NCBI RefSeq assembly: GCF_023078275.1
Contig: NC_062991.1
Span: 558,001-622,000 of the forward strand
Direction: 5' to 3'
Length of the DNA: 64,000 bases
Source of the DNA: Leguminivora glycinivorella
Lineage: Eukaryota; Arthropoda; Insecta; Lepidoptera; Tortricidae
Made by a program: the position numbers and the translations under genes. The notes beneath the pieces are model-generated. The model ran no database searches. It had not been told where the DNA came from and was given only the letters and a program-made list of their open reading frames with translations. This document shows positions 12,601 to 27,600 of this stretch, in pieces; position 1 is the first letter of the stretch; each line of letters opens with the position of its first letter.

Positions 12601-15600
12601 TCCTCGAGTAACCATGAGTCCATGGTCACTTCCCATTTAGTGCGTGATTACTCTAAACTATATGAAACGTCAGGGTGACAGTTCGTGTCAATTCTTTTCT
12701 TTTTGGCATCTATAAACGATTCGCGAGGTTTGTAGCGCTGGCGCGGGATAACTACAATGTTATTATATCCAGGACAAAATACTTCATATAATCAAGATTG
12801 AACTTCACTTCAGGTAAGTTCGTTTAATCTTGTCATTTTACAGGTCAAGGCAGGGTAATCACAGAAAGTAGGTACTACATGTTAAAGGTACACAATAAAA
12901 TGCTAAATTACATTATCCATTAATTAATTGTAAGAAAAATACTAAGGTCTTTACTTTTGTTCAATTCATAATTGTGCAAGCTATAATTACGATTACAATA
13001 CATTATTTAATTAATAATTCCACTTATGCAATCTACCAATGCATTACATATTCATTCAGCATTTATGTAGTGTTATGTAAATGTTAATAACTAGCTTTCC
13101 TCAGATATCTGTCATCATCATAGCACCAACATTTTTATCCATGCCAACTTTCTTACCAACAATTTTAGCGTTTCAGCATTATAGCTACATTTGTCAAAGA
13201 TAAAATCAACAGGTTCATTTAACATTTTATTTAAGTAACTATTGTGATCAATGATGATGATGACCATGCGTTTTTGTAAAACAAAATATCAAGGGATTTA
13301 TTTAAAATTTGAAAGCAATTTATGACTTACTTTTCTTCTATCAGACAACTAAATGATCCTCAAAACAAATCTAACTACAGTAACAAATACAATAAGGTTG
13401 CATTGTTTTATTATAGCGTTCTTTTGGCCACCTCCTGCTTCCGTCATGAGATCAACTCAATGTTAGTTACTATATTACCAAAGACATATTTAAACCTACA
13501 TATAAGATAAAATAGTCTAAAAAAATGTTCCTCGGAAACATACAGAAAAAATTATACTTGTGTAAATGATGTCACAATTTTTGTTGATACTCCGTTAGAT
13601 TGCAACTCTGATTGAATGTAACATTTTAGGCTCAATTTCTCAAAGTGAAATTCTAAAAGTTTTTATTCCTGTGTCCAGAGATGGCAGTACTGCACTCTGA
13701 CTGCAAATTTTTACCACAATATGCTTCCTTACTCCATTTTCTTTGTCTTTACCTATTTGTGTCACCATCCAACGTACAAATATATAAAATTTCAGCTCAA
13801 TTGAATAATAGGAAGTAGGTCTAATTGATCTTGCAAGGTTTGACTCAAACATACACGGTGTTTGTGAGCATTGTTTTAAAAGCATATTTCTGGATTTCGC
13901 CTAGTTTCAGAGTCATTAACAATTGAAAAAAAAAATTATTACTTAGTACAAAAGACTTTTTTAACAGTGTTGATGCCATTATGGAGAATAGTCTCATTAT
14001 CCTCATTGATAGAGTTCAAAAAATGAGAAGTAAAATTACCTTTAAAACATGAGGTTTTCAGAAAAAAAAACGTTAAAACTCATTTGAAGTGACAGTTTTA
14101 TGAATAACATTTACTTTTTTTGGAAAAATACATTCATAAATAGTAAAAAAAATAAAATCTTTTGGCCTCAGAAATGCGTGGTTAAATCTCTCACAATCCT
14201 CACGAGCACCGTGTATAATACCAACATTGCAAGTTAATTATAAACGTACAAAAACTTTTAATAACCAATTAAACAATTCTCAATGATTCAAAATTGTCTA
14301 GCAGTTGGCCAACATGTGTTTCAGTCTAGCTAAAGTGAGCAAAAAACCGGTTTGTGGTTTTTTTGGCGTCTGGCGGCGGTCTGATGGGATTGTCTGTGTC
14401 AACGACCCACCTTGAACCACTTACATAACCAAGTTACTGGCTAGCGAGCTAAACCGTTTTCTAGTTTTATGTATTCTACAGTACTTGGGAATTTTAGAAA
14501 GTTTTATTGACAAAGTTTTTTTGAAGTGCTGTCCCTATTTGACGCCTATTTCAGTTTACAGTGTTACTAGCTTTTGCCCGCGGCTTCGTACGCGGTAAAT
14601 TCGTAAATTACGGAATGCACACAAACTTCTACCCCCCCCCCCCCATTTTAGGGAAAAGGGCGGTTAGAAAGAGACAAAAAGTAGTCAATGTCACTCTCCA
14701 TCCCTTCAACTATATCCACTTAAAAAATCACGTCAATTCGTCGGTCCGTTTTGTGGTGAAAGATGGACAAACAGACACACACACTTTCCCATTTATAATA
14801 TTGTATATTAGTATGGATTGTCTTAGTTTTTGATTTGAGAATTAATTTCTTCAGTCAGCCTGTCATATGTCACTCATACAAGCATAGTACGCGTTCACCT
14901 ACATGAGCTTAGACTGTGTGCTAGGAACGCGCCTCTTTCATATATTTGATCACCAGTGTCCGAGGTGTGCTTGTATGTACCACGTGGAAGCGGCCAGTGG
15001 AGAAAGAGGCTGGCGCAAGTGGGCTAGGCTGGAAGGATTTGGAAGCAGTCGCCCAGAATGTCTTCATAGTTCTAAAAAATTATATGTTTGTTTTTCTTTA
15101 TGACGTGATACATAACAGGTTATGTTGGTTTTATGTGAGCCAAGTTTTAGAAAATGTTTGAATTTTTCCTTGTTAAAGTAATTTTTTGTTTTTGTTGTTT
15201 GGTCAGTTGTCTACAGTGTAGTCATCACTTTAAAATAATTTCCATAAGGTACAGCAGGGCAAATCTCGACTGGGGGCAAATGTAACTGGTCCATTTTTTC
15301 CATGTTTTACAATGTTTGCATTATTAAATAGAGTGTCCACCGGTTATATATGGTAGGCGTGTTCAGTGGATACATGTAGAACTCAACATCATAGTGTAAT
15401 AATGGAATAAATGGATCAGCTACAATTGCCCTCCAGTCGAGATTTGCCCCGCTGTACCTTACCGTCTTTTGAAGAAGTTATGTTTGCTATTCACATTTTT
15501 TAAATAAAAGGAAAATGTTGTTGAATGTTGTTGAAATTGATAGATATGAATAATACAAATTTAGTGTAATTTTCATTGGATATTATCAGATGTTGATTTA

Positions 15601-18600
15601 TTGCAGTGTTTCAAAAATGGACCCATTAACAACTGTCTAAAAATTACCCTTTATAGCTGCCTTTATTTAAATCATTTATTTAAAAAATCTAAATATATAA
15701 AAGAAGGAACTGACTGACAGACATATCAACGCACAGCCGAAACCGCTGGTCCTAGTGATCCCAAATATGGCACATATGGTGTAGAGGAGCACTAAGAAAG
15801 GATTTTTCAAAATTCCCACCAACACTCAGGCGACGCATGTCTTAAGACGCGGAAAGGACGTCAGCGCCACGCCGCCCGAATGTAATTTAAAACGTCCTTT
15901 CTGCGTCTAAAGACATGCGTCGCCTGTGTGTGGATAGTCCTAAGGGGGTGAAATGGGGGTCAAAGTTTGTATGGAAAAACAAGATTACGTACGCGGGCGA
16001 AGCCGTGGGGGAAAGTTAGTAACTCATCATTATTTTTAAAATCGGGACTTAATCGCGTATAACTATATATTAAACTGACCTCTAACGTTTCAAGGACGGC
16101 GTTGTCCCCGTGGTCTCGGAGAACAAACGGGGTCTTCTCCGAGACCACGGGGACAACGCCGTCCTTGAAACGTTGGAGGTCAGTTTAATATGTAGTTATA
16201 CGCGATTAAGTCCCGATTTTAAAAATAATGATGTGTAATAATCGTGAAAGTTTAAATCAAGTTAGTAACTAATAAAATTACAAATAATATCCACAAATAA
16301 TAGTTATTTGTTATACAAGGGGGCAAAGTTGTATGGAATTGCCGAGTGTGGAATTGAAAAACGAGCAAGTGAAAGGATTCTATAGTTGAACCACGAGCGA
16401 AGCGAGTTGTTCGAGAATAGAATCCTGAACTTGCGAGTTTTTTAACACACGAGAAGTAAAATACATTTGCACCCGAGTGTAACACAAAACTTTTCCCCTC
16501 ACTATAGCGAGGAAACTACAACGCAAAAAATGCGTTTATCACTGCTCCCAGTAGTTTCACAGGTGGTAAATCGTCTTTATTACTGGATTTACCTATTTTT
16601 ATCAATTTTAAAGCAGTTAATTTGACTTTATTCAAGGTCAAATTACTTTACCCACTACTGGATAAAATGCGTTTTTACCCGCTGGTATTAAAGGACAAAA
16701 CACGTGTTTCCAAGCTAGTGAGGGGAAAAATACAAAACCGAGAGAGCGCTATGGCAACAGTTTTGCCAGATTAGATAGATAAACACACTCGTTCGCAGTT
16801 TTTGGGGTCACCTACATCCACATTACTATCTTGATCATAAATTCCTGAAGTGATCTAAAGTTAGCACTTTTCTAGGTCGCATTACACATCAATGGAACGT
16901 GTCACATCCTACTTGTACCAATTTAACATGCTTTCCTGCTATAAATGGGTTGGACTCAATTTTTTTTATTAGTCATATTGGTTATTGAATTTTTTAACCC
17001 CCGACGCAAGAACGACGGGGTGTTATAAGTTTGACGTGTCTGTCTGTTTGTCTGTCTGGGTATGTGTGTCTGTCTGTGGCATCGTAGCTCCCGAACGGAT
17101 GAACCGATTTCGATTTAGTTTTTTTTTGTTTCAAAGCTGAGTTAGTCGTGAGTATGTTTCATAAAATTCGATCCACTATGTCGCGGTCGGGGGTTTTTCA
17201 TAATTTAAAGCCTCCGCCACACATAAAGCGTATTGATAGCGTAGCGTTAGCGGAAGCAATGATAGCGGTGCGCCGAGCGTTCCGCTCGCAATCCGCGCTC
17301 GTTAGTTCCCGCTAGCGTCCGCTGGGCGCAAGGCGCAACGCTATCAAGTATCAATGCGCTCCGCTGACGCTCCGCTAACGCTCCGCCTACGCTTTCAAAA
17401 CGCGCATGTGTGGCCGAGCTTTTAATCAATGGAAGTTGTTTGGTGGACTACTATGTTTTCAAAATTATATGTCGGATCGTGGGCGTATCATACCAGAACC
17501 GTTGTCAGGACCTTCCGTAGTTGTTTATGAGAGCTTTTAATGAAATACCATGTCCATATCATAGAATTTAAAGCTCGGCCTCACATGCGCGTTTGAGAGC
17601 GTAGGCGGAGCGGAGGAGCGTTAGCGGAGCGCAATGATAGCGGTGCGCCGGACAAAAGCTGGCGTTGCGCCCAGCGGACGCCGGTGGGAACTAACGAGCG
17701 TGGATTGCGAGCCTAACGCCAGCGTTCGTCCGGCGCACCGCTATCATTGCGCTCCGCTAACGCTCTGCTAACGCTACGCTATCAAAACGCTTTATGTGTG
17801 GCGGAGGCTTTACTGCATAAAACCGATTACACACCAAATCATATCATAGAATACATTCCGCCTGTTATTTCGATTTTCGAGCAAACCGCCGGATTAAACC
17901 GATTAATCTCCAACAACGCCAGGACTCAATCATTTGTCCTCCAGATCGATTGACAGCCTCCAATCATCTGTTTCTCAATTATGTTCTTTTAGACAGCAGC
18001 GTCCTCTCTGACGTTTTGGCAGAACTCAGTCGAATACCAGCTAGGTTGTACAAAGTTGTAAAACCCTTGTTTGCTCTATTTGTCAAATATAGCGTGATAA
18101 AAAGTATCTTAAACTACATTTTGGTCGTTCTCCGACATATATTTGTGAGCACAACTTTCATAAAGAAAACTAACGAGGCTTGACAGAATTTTCTCACCCG
18201 CTATTTGCCGACTGTACCTTTAGTATTGTTACTCACAAACTCACTTTAAGTTAAAAGATGTTTAATGCTAAAGCGAAATTGAACTTTATAAGAATATTTG
18301 TTATGAATGTTAACCAAAATTTTTTTAACCTACGTCTACAGTGGCGCCATCTGGCGAGCACAAAAATAGTGGACCTCTAAAGTCAGTACTATAAGAAAGT
18401 GATGCAGGGGTCAAATCTTGCAAGTCAAAGACCCAACTTCCAAGCTGAAAATTTGCATACGTCTCTGTGATAAAACAACTTTTGACGTTTTTGAAATTGC
18501 TTTGATGAGTTTTATCTGCCTGGAGACTGTACAGTGTACAGTCAGCAATAAATGCTTGTACGGTCAGCCAAGAAAGTGATTTACCACTTTTCGACTCTAT

Positions 18601-21600
18601 TTTTGAACACAAGGTTGAAAAGTGGTAAACCACTTGTTTGGCTGACTGTACCAAAAATTTTATTTAGGGCAAACAATCCATACTTTCATAGTAATACATA
18701 GTGTAAATGGCAAAGTGTGTGTGTCTGTTTGTTTGTCCGTCTTTCACGGCAAAACGGAGCGATGAATTGACGTGATTTTTGAAGTGGAAATAGTTGAAGG
18801 GATGGAGAGTGACATAGGCTACTTTTCGTCTCTTTTTAACCCCCGACGTAAAAACGAAGGGGTGTTATAAGTTTGACGTGTCTGTCTGTCTGTCTGTCTG
18901 TTTGGCTGTGTGTGTGTCTGTCTGTGGCATCGTAGCTCCCGAACGGATGAACCGATTTCGATTTAGTTTTTTTTATTTGAAAGCTGTGTTAGTCGGGAGT
19001 GTTCTTAGCCATGTTTCATGAAAATCGGTCCACTAGGTCGCGGTCGGGGGTTTTTTCAAAATTTTAATTTTGTGGTTATTAGCTAGTAATTCATACATAG
19101 TATTTAATTAGTGATTGAACTAGTTCTGGCAACGATGCACCGTCCTATTGCGAAGCGCCTAGTTAGGTGCATTGCGTGCACGCTACCTGCATAAGCGGCT
19201 GCATTTTTAGGCGCGGGCTGAATGCAGTTACGATAGCTTTGCTTTGCTTATTTTGATGACATGGTAGGGGGTCTAGGTGATTAATTAAGTCTTTTGTAGT
19301 TATTACCACTTTTAACAGTTTTCCTTACTTTTGCTGAGAAGGGGAAAAGAAAGGATAAGGATGTAAGGGTAAATAACTAATTAATAATTCTGATTACGTA
19401 ATAATTTCACGGCGTCTAACACACTGTAGGAACTTATTACAGCCGATATAGAAAGGTGTGTAGATACTTAATTTTGACGTCAACATTGTTATTTTATTAC
19501 ACGCCACAAATGCTATATGTAGAACGTGTCATTGAACTTGTTAAATTCGGTTCCCGAGGCCGTTCCCGGCCAGTCACTCTGATTAATCCGCTGTGAACTG
19601 GTAATACAGTCGTTCAGTTATATCTACACAGTTACGTCACAGTATAATAAAGAGTACTATCGTACAGTATGGTCAATCCGGCTCCCCGTTGATAGTGCCG
19701 CCCACCCCCTCTCGGTTACCTCACAGTTACCGCCTGTCAAAACGCGAACAGTTCGACCTGTCATATCTCACTCCTACAAGCATAGTACGCGTTCACCTAC
19801 ACGAGCTTTAGACTATGTGCTAGGAACGCGCCTCTTTCATATATTTGAACGCCAGTGTCCGAGATGTGGTTACGTGAACAAAAATATCTGCACGTGCTCT
19901 CCTCGGTCATCTACAGATAGTTTTATTTTAGCTATTGATTCTGCCATAACATTTTTTTTAAGCCATAATTAATGGCCAAGTCACCAGACAGACGCAGATA
20001 GGTGAAAATAAGGTCAGTGATTCATATGAAGGATAGAGATAGGAACAGGTGGGTCAATGTACGAAATTCTTCGTGGTTCACTTTAGTCGTCGAAAAACAT
20101 GCAAGACCACCAGCTTGGTTATTTAGAATATTTTGTTGTGTTTATATTAAGTAAACTAGCGACCCGCCCCGGCTTCGCACGGGTAGACGGGTACTATACC
20201 TACATGTAAACCTTCCTCTACAATCACTATCTATTAAAAAAAACCGCATCAAAATCCGTTGCGTAGTTTTAAAGATTTAAGCATACATAGGGACATAGGG
20301 ACAGAGAAAGCGACTTTGGTTTATACTATGTAGTGATGATGTATTGTTAATGGTAGTTTATTAAACTTTTGCCCTTACATTAAAGCGTTTTATTTCTTTT
20401 CTCATATTTTTGTCCTATTCAATACATATAAAGATACTTAGAATAGATATAATACAGACAGGCCGACGTGAAATTGTGGAAATTAAATATAATGGAACTA
20501 AAATAATCCAATTTGACTAGAAAATGTAGTAGTAACTAGAAAATGGTGTGTAATTTTTCTGTTCGACGGACCCGGGAAACGGCACCTTCGTTTAGCGCAG
20601 CGGCCTAATTTTGCCAGCCGGAGGGCAGAAAAAGTATTTACAAAAGATTTTTTACTTAGACACAATTTTTTTAACATGAAAGCATGTATAGATCATTTTG
20701 AACACATTTTCTGCTTAGATACTGCCTGTGACTGTAACGTCGGTTAACGTGTTACATTACATGGCCCGTAAATAGCAATTTTAACATCAAAGACGTTGAT
20801 ACGAAGTATAAAAGCGCGCCTGACGTTATATAACGTCATCTTCGTTTAGGTAAGGGTCGTTGACCTCGTAATTGATTACCAATTGGGACGACTATTCATG
20901 TGACCTGAATGGACAACACTATTCTATGACTAAGGGCTGCTACACACAGACAGACATAGTCATACCGATCTAAATTTTAATTTCACGTAGCCGAATCATC
21001 CTGCACTATTTAAAGTTACTGTTTGATCCAATGGTTGACTGGTAGAGAATGCCTTAAGGCATTAAGTCCGCCATTTGTACAATTTTGTGTCGTGCAATAA
21101 AGTTAAAATAAATAAATCATCGTTTATTCATTTTCTTTCTCTAGTTTAGGCATTTGCGTACAAAATGAATGTAAAAGAAAATAAAAACACTTAAAAAACA
21201 AATATAATACCTGGGCCATTTTTTTTGTAACCCCACCCCACTTTTTTTGTAAGGTGGGTATTTTTTTACGATTCATACTCAGAATCGCGAGGTCTTTCGA
21301 TCCTGATAGCAGAAAAAAATTGTCCCAAGATTTCCATACATTTTCCAAACCTTTAATTCCGTTACCGCCATACAAAATGTATGAAAAAATGGTAACGGAA
21401 TTGGAAAAAACCTTGGGACCCTTTTTTCTCCTATTAGGATTAAAAAAACTCCCGATTCTGAGTGGAAACCACATAAAAATTCCAAATCCAAAAAAAAACT
21501 GAAAAAAATGGCCCACTTAACTCAGAGGGCCAAAGCTGCCGGTGGTCAGGGCTGTAGAAAGAGGAACCATCGGTCTATTCGCGCCGTGTCCAAGATCACC

Positions 21601-24600
21601 GCCTTCTGCATCTGACCATTGACACAGAATATATAATAGTACTAGCTTTTACCCGCGGCTTCGCCCGCGTAATAAAAGTATTCATTAAGATTTTCATTTG
21701 GATCCTTAGGTTTCTCTGGTATATTTATCTGCGATTATTTCGATTGCACATAATACTTTTGCTTGCAATGATTGTAGAAATATTACACATCGACCACAGC
21801 GTAGGTAATTCTATATACGCTGGGGAAACCTTTATAAACATCCCACATAGCCCGTATTTCGACACTATATGATCGGTGGGTAAAAAGTACTTTTTTCTAT
21901 TATCCCTTACAATTTTTTACATTTTGCTTATACTTATCGCAAACGTAATCTTCAAGCAAGCAAACAACGATCGTCTTAGAGCACTTTGATTGTAAGAGAC
22001 CGCCGACCGATTATCCGTATCCCTCTAACGATACCCATATTATCCGTATCCGTATCCGTTTCCGTATCCGTATCCGTATCCCTATCCGTATCCCTATCTC
22101 TATCCCTATCGCTATCGCTATCGCTAACGCTATGGCTATCGCTATCCCTATCGCTATCCCTATCGCTATCCCTATCCCTTATCAAGATAACACTAAGTTC
22201 TCGCGCTTTGTACACATATTTAAAGTCACATACAGGTCGAAAGCGATTATTTACATTATTTTTACCTTTTTTCCCAACGTTTCGGCCAGGTTGCACTGGC
22301 CGTGGTCGCGGAAGACTGACGTCCCAGCAAAATGTCACCGGAGATGTAAACAACACAAAACTAACCGATATTAATTTATATAAATGTTCGGGGTAGACAA
22401 ATAAATATAATTTACCCGCATGTAATTATTTACGACATCACATTAGAAACCTCAAAAATAACAGTACTTCTCCACTATTTAATGGATGTTATTATACATA
22501 TAAACCTTCCTCTTGAATCACTCTATCTATTAAAAAAAACCGCATCAAAATCCGTTGCGTAGTTTCAAAGATTGAAGCATACAAAGGGACATAGGGACAG
22601 AGAAAGCGACTTTGTTTTATACTATGTAGTGACATCGCTATCCCTATCGCTATCCCTATCATTCATTCATTCATTCATTCATTTATTCCTTTATCAAACA
22701 TAGTTTTACATGTCAACAAAATTACATATAAATACATTCTTCTTTGTTATTTTTTGTTATTAAGTGTCTACAGTCGGCACTTATAACTTACATAGTTAAT
22801 GCAAACATGCTGTCGAAGATACATTTCAATTTTATAATTCAAAATGGTTGGTATAGTGAACCAGTTCAAGAGTGCACGTCGTTGAAAAATTCGTCAACAG
22901 TGTAATACGCTTCAAGCATAAGTTTATTTTTAAGTTTATTTACGAATTTACGATTATCGCTATCCCTATCGCTATCCCTATCCCTTATCAAGATAACACT
23001 AAGTTCTCGCGCTTTGTACACATATTTAAAGTCACATACAGACAGGTCGAATGCGATTAATTAACATTATTTTTACCTTTTTTCCCAACGTTTCGGCCAG
23101 GTTGCACTGGCCGTGGTCGCGGAAGACTGACGTCCCAGCAAAATGTCACCCCATGTAAACAACACAAAACTACCCGATATTAATTTATATAAATGTTCGG
23201 GGTAGACAAATATATATAATCTACCCGCATGTAATTATTTACGACATCACATTAGAAACCTCAAAAATAACAGTACTTCTCCACTATTTAATGGATGTTA
23301 TTATACATATAAACCTTCCTCTTGAATCACTCTATCTATTAAAAAAAACCGCATCAAAATCCGTTGCGTAGTTTCAAAGATTTAAGCATACAAAGGGACA
23401 TAGGGACATAGGGACAGAAAAAGTGACTTTGTTTTATACTATGTAGTGATGATGATAAGTACAGAAGGCTCACTCCTTTGATCTTTACAAAACTTTATTT
23501 TATTTTTTAATAAATTAAATTGAAAAAAAAAATGCCGCCATTCTAAATTCTTACCTACTTTGACAAAGGGACCGCACGCGAGCAGCTGACATTGAATTCT
23601 ATTGCGCCGCGCGAAGCTCGTCTCGTCACCAGTGAATGGGCCGCGAACTCGCGGCCACCGGCATGTAGCGCGGCGATAGAATCGCGGAGTGAGCCGCCCC
23701 TGCCCTTGATCACCTAGCGAGAGTCTCTCAAGATGTTATTCGACTCTCTTCGCTATAACCGTTCGCTGTATTATTACATACTAGCTTTTACCCGCGGCTT
23801 CGCCCGCGTAATAAAAGTATTCATTAAGATTTTCATTTGGATCCTTAGGTTTCTCTGGTATATTTATCTGCGATTATTTCGATTGCACATAATACTTTTG
23901 CTTGAAATGATTGTAGAAATATTACACATCGACCACAGCGTAGGTAATTCTATATACGCTGGGGAAACCTTTATAAACATCCCACATAGCCCGTATTTCG
24001 ACACTATATGATCGGTGGGTAAAAAGTACTTTTTTCTATTATCCCTTACAATTTTTTACATTTTGCTTATACTTATCGCAAACGTAATCTTCAAGCAAGC
24101 AAACAACGATCGTCTTAGAGCACTTTGATTGTAAGAGACCGCCGACCGGTTATCCGTATCCCTCTAACGATACCCATATTATCCGTATCCGTATCCGTTT
24201 CCGTATCCGTATCCGTATCCCTATCTCTATCCCTATCGCTATCGCTATCGCTAACGCTATGGCTATCGCTATCCCTATCGCTATCCCTATCGCTATCCCT
24301 ATCCCTTATCAAGATAACACTAAGTTCTCGCGCTTTGTACACATATTTAAAGTCACATACAGGTCGAAAGCGATGAATTAACATTATTTTTACCTTTTTA
24401 GGGTTCCGTAGCCAAAATGGCAAAAACGGAACCCTTATAGTTTCGTCATGTCCGTCTGTCCGTCTGTCCGTCTGTCCGTCTGTCCGTCTGTCACAGCCGA
24501 TTTACTCGGAAACTATAAGTACTACAGTGATGAAATTTGATGGGAATATGTGTTGTATGAACCGCTACAAAATTATGACACTAAATAGTAAAAAAAGAAT

Positions 24601-27600
24601 TGGGGTGGGGCCCCCATACATGTAACTGAGGGATGAAAATTTTTTTTTCGATGTACATACCCGTGTGGGGTATCAATGGAAAGGTCTTTTAAAATGATAT
24701 AAAGTTTTCTAAAAAACATTTTTCTTAAAGTGAACGGTTTTTGAGATATCAGCTCTCAAAGTCGTAAAAAGTATGTCCCCCCCCCTCTATTTTTATAACT
24801 ACGGGGTATAAAATTCTAAAAAAAATAGAGGTGATGCATGCTAATTAACTCTTTCAACGATTTTTGGTTTGATCAAAGTATCTCTTATAGTTTTTGAGAT
24901 AGGTTGATTTAACTGTAATTTTGGTTAAGTTATTGGTTTATTATATTTGCTGCTACGGAACCCTTTGTGCGCGAGCCCGACTCGCACTTGGCCGGTTTTT
25001 CCCAACGTTTCGGCCAGGTTGCACTGGCCGTGGTCGCGGAAGACTGACGTCCCAGCAAAATGTCACCGGAGATGTAAACAACACAAAACTACCCGATATT
25101 AATTTATATAAATGTTCGGGGTAGACAAATAAATATAATCTACCCGCATGTAATTATTTACGACATCACATTAGAAACCTCAAAAATAACAGTACTTCTC
25201 CACTATTTAATGGATGTTATTATACATATAAACCTTCCTCTTGAATAACTCTATCTATTAAAAAAAAAAACCGCATCAAAATCCGTTGCGTAGTTTCAAA
25301 GATTTAAGCATACAAAGGGACATAGGGACAGAGAAAGCGACTTTGTTTTATACTATGTAGTGATATCGCTATCCCTATCGCTATCCCTATCCCTTATCAA
25401 GATAACACTAAGTTCTCGCGCTTTGTACACATATTTAAAGTCACATACAGGTCGAATGCGATTAATTAACATTATTTTTACCTTTTTTCCCAACGTTTCG
25501 GCCAGGTTGCACTGGCCGTGGTCGCGGAAGACTGACGTCCCAGCAAAATGTCACCGGAGATGTAAACAACACAAAACTACCCGATATTAATTTATATAAA
25601 TGTTCGGGGTAGACAAATAAATATAATCTACCCGCATGTAATTATTTACGACATCACATTAGAAACCTCAAAAATAACAGTACTTCTCCACTATTTAATG
25701 GATGTTATTATACATATAAACCTTCCTCTTGAATCACTCTATCTATTAAAAAAAACCGCATCAAAATCCGTTGCGTAGTTTCAAAGATTTAAGCATACAA
25801 AGGGACATAGGGACATAGGGACAGAAAAAGTGACTTTGTTTTATACTATGTAGTGATTAAAGTCAGAATATCTGTATGTGTATCCCACAGTGGGGCAATG
25901 GCTTAAAATTAACGAAAGTAATTAACTAATTGGATTAGTAGACAAGACTAATACCAATAGTCGAAATGTATTGACATGTGCTTGTCATGTTAGGACTTTA
26001 CGAGGTAAATAGATTGGATTCATTACGGTAACAGCCGTGGTAACACTGCGTTTCCACCAGTGTGGCTATCATGAGACTTTCCATTGGTTCTTAATAAACA
26101 TATTCACTTCGCACTCTAAGAATAAATTATTTTCATAGAAAATATTTTAATTTGTATTTTAAAAGCTTGGTCACACATGCGCGTTTTGAGAGCGTAAGCA
26201 GAGCGTTAGCGGAGCGCAATGATAGCGGTGCGCGTAGCGGACGCCGGCGGGAATTAACGAGCGCGGATTGCGAGCGGCGCCAGCGTTCGTCCCGCGCACC
26301 GCTATCATTGGCTCTCCGCTAATGCTACGCTATCAAAACGCTTCATGTGTGGCGGAGGCTTAAGTAGTCACACTTATTATACTTCATATATGTACATGAA
26401 ATAAAGGTCATAAGTATCCAAAGAAAACCGGCCAAGAGCGTGTCGGGCCACGCTCAGTGTAGGGTTCCGTAGTTTTCCGTATTTTTCTCAAAAACTACTA
26501 AACCTATCAAGTTCAAAACAATTTTCCTAGAAAGTCTTTATAAAGTTCTACTTTTGTGATTTTTTTCATATTTTTTAAACACATGGTTCAAAAGTTAGAG
26601 GGGGGGACGCACTTTTTTTTCCTTTGGGAGCGATTATTTACGAAAATATTAATATTATCAAAAAACGGTCTTAGTAAACCCTTATTCATTTTTTAATACC
26701 TATCCAACAATATATCACACGTTGGGGTTGGAATGAAAAAAAATATCAGCCCCCACTTTACATGTAGGGGGGGTACCCTAATAAAACATTTTTTTCCATG
26801 TTTTATTTTTGCACTTTGTTGGCGTGATTGATATACATATTGGTACCAAATTTCAGCTTTCTAGTGCTAACGGTTACTGAGATTATCCGCGGACGGGCGG
26901 ACGGACGGACGGACGGACGGACGGACGGACGGACGGACGGACGGACGGACGGACGGACGGACGGACAGACAGACATGGCGAAACTATAAGGATTCCTAGT
27001 TGACTACGGAACCCTAAAAACGTGACCAAGGCCTCCAAGTGTCCCGGTAAATGGAGAACGCTGGTTCGATTCCAGCTCGGGACACTTTGAGGCCTTGCCT
27101 TGATCACTTTCTTTGTATATGACATTTATTTTATGTATATTCACTTTGCTCAACTTTGGTGGAAACGTAACTTTAGTTCAGACTAAAACTACTTAGTTAT
27201 TTGTAAATGAACTTGTATTTTGAAGAGACTAAGAAAAATGTGGTAAAGATGAGAGTTAAAAATACAAACAATTAAACTAGGCTCTCTACAAATTTGGCGT
27301 GAGTTTTTATGATTATTTTCTCATTTCAGAATATCATGGTCAAGGCATGGACGCGGGAGGGAACAATTTTGACTCCGGTAAGTGATTACCTTATTTCTTA
27401 TCGAAAACTAACAGTTTAAGTATGGTCAACCAAGAAAGTGGTTTACCACTTTTAGACTCTATTTGAAACACAAGGTTGAAAAGTGGTAAACCACTTTTTT
27501 GGCTGACTGTACATGTTAATTTCCACGGAACATTCTTGTTTGAAAGCTATAACGCGATTGATTGACGATCTTGCATCTCGCACGCGATTGGTCGCATTGA

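Larger units (their letters stand above)
21641..25857 (+). repeat. Composite repeat, four related units with TATCNC microsatellites
   Basis: Unit A 21641-22631, unit B 22632-23453, unit C 23780-25362 and unit D 25363-25857. Full units run from ACTAGCTTTTACCCGCGGCT (A, C), through a TATCCG/TATCGC/TATCCC hexamer array and a GTTTCGGCCAGGTTGCACTGGCC hairpin segment, to GACTTTGTTTTATACTATGT. Units B and D start inside the hexamer array, so duplication probably occurred by slippage or exchange there. Open frames on both strands of the array are repeat-driven. Confidence 0.8.

Noticed and set aside
21976..22396. Overlapping 126- and 136-codon frames on both strands
   Set aside because: Both read the TATCNC hexamer array as DSDRDSD or SVSVSLSL; repeat-driven.
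22030..25857. CRISPR-like array
   Set aside because: Repeats are direct hexamers and long transposon pieces; no regular unique spacers, and this is a eukaryotic genome.
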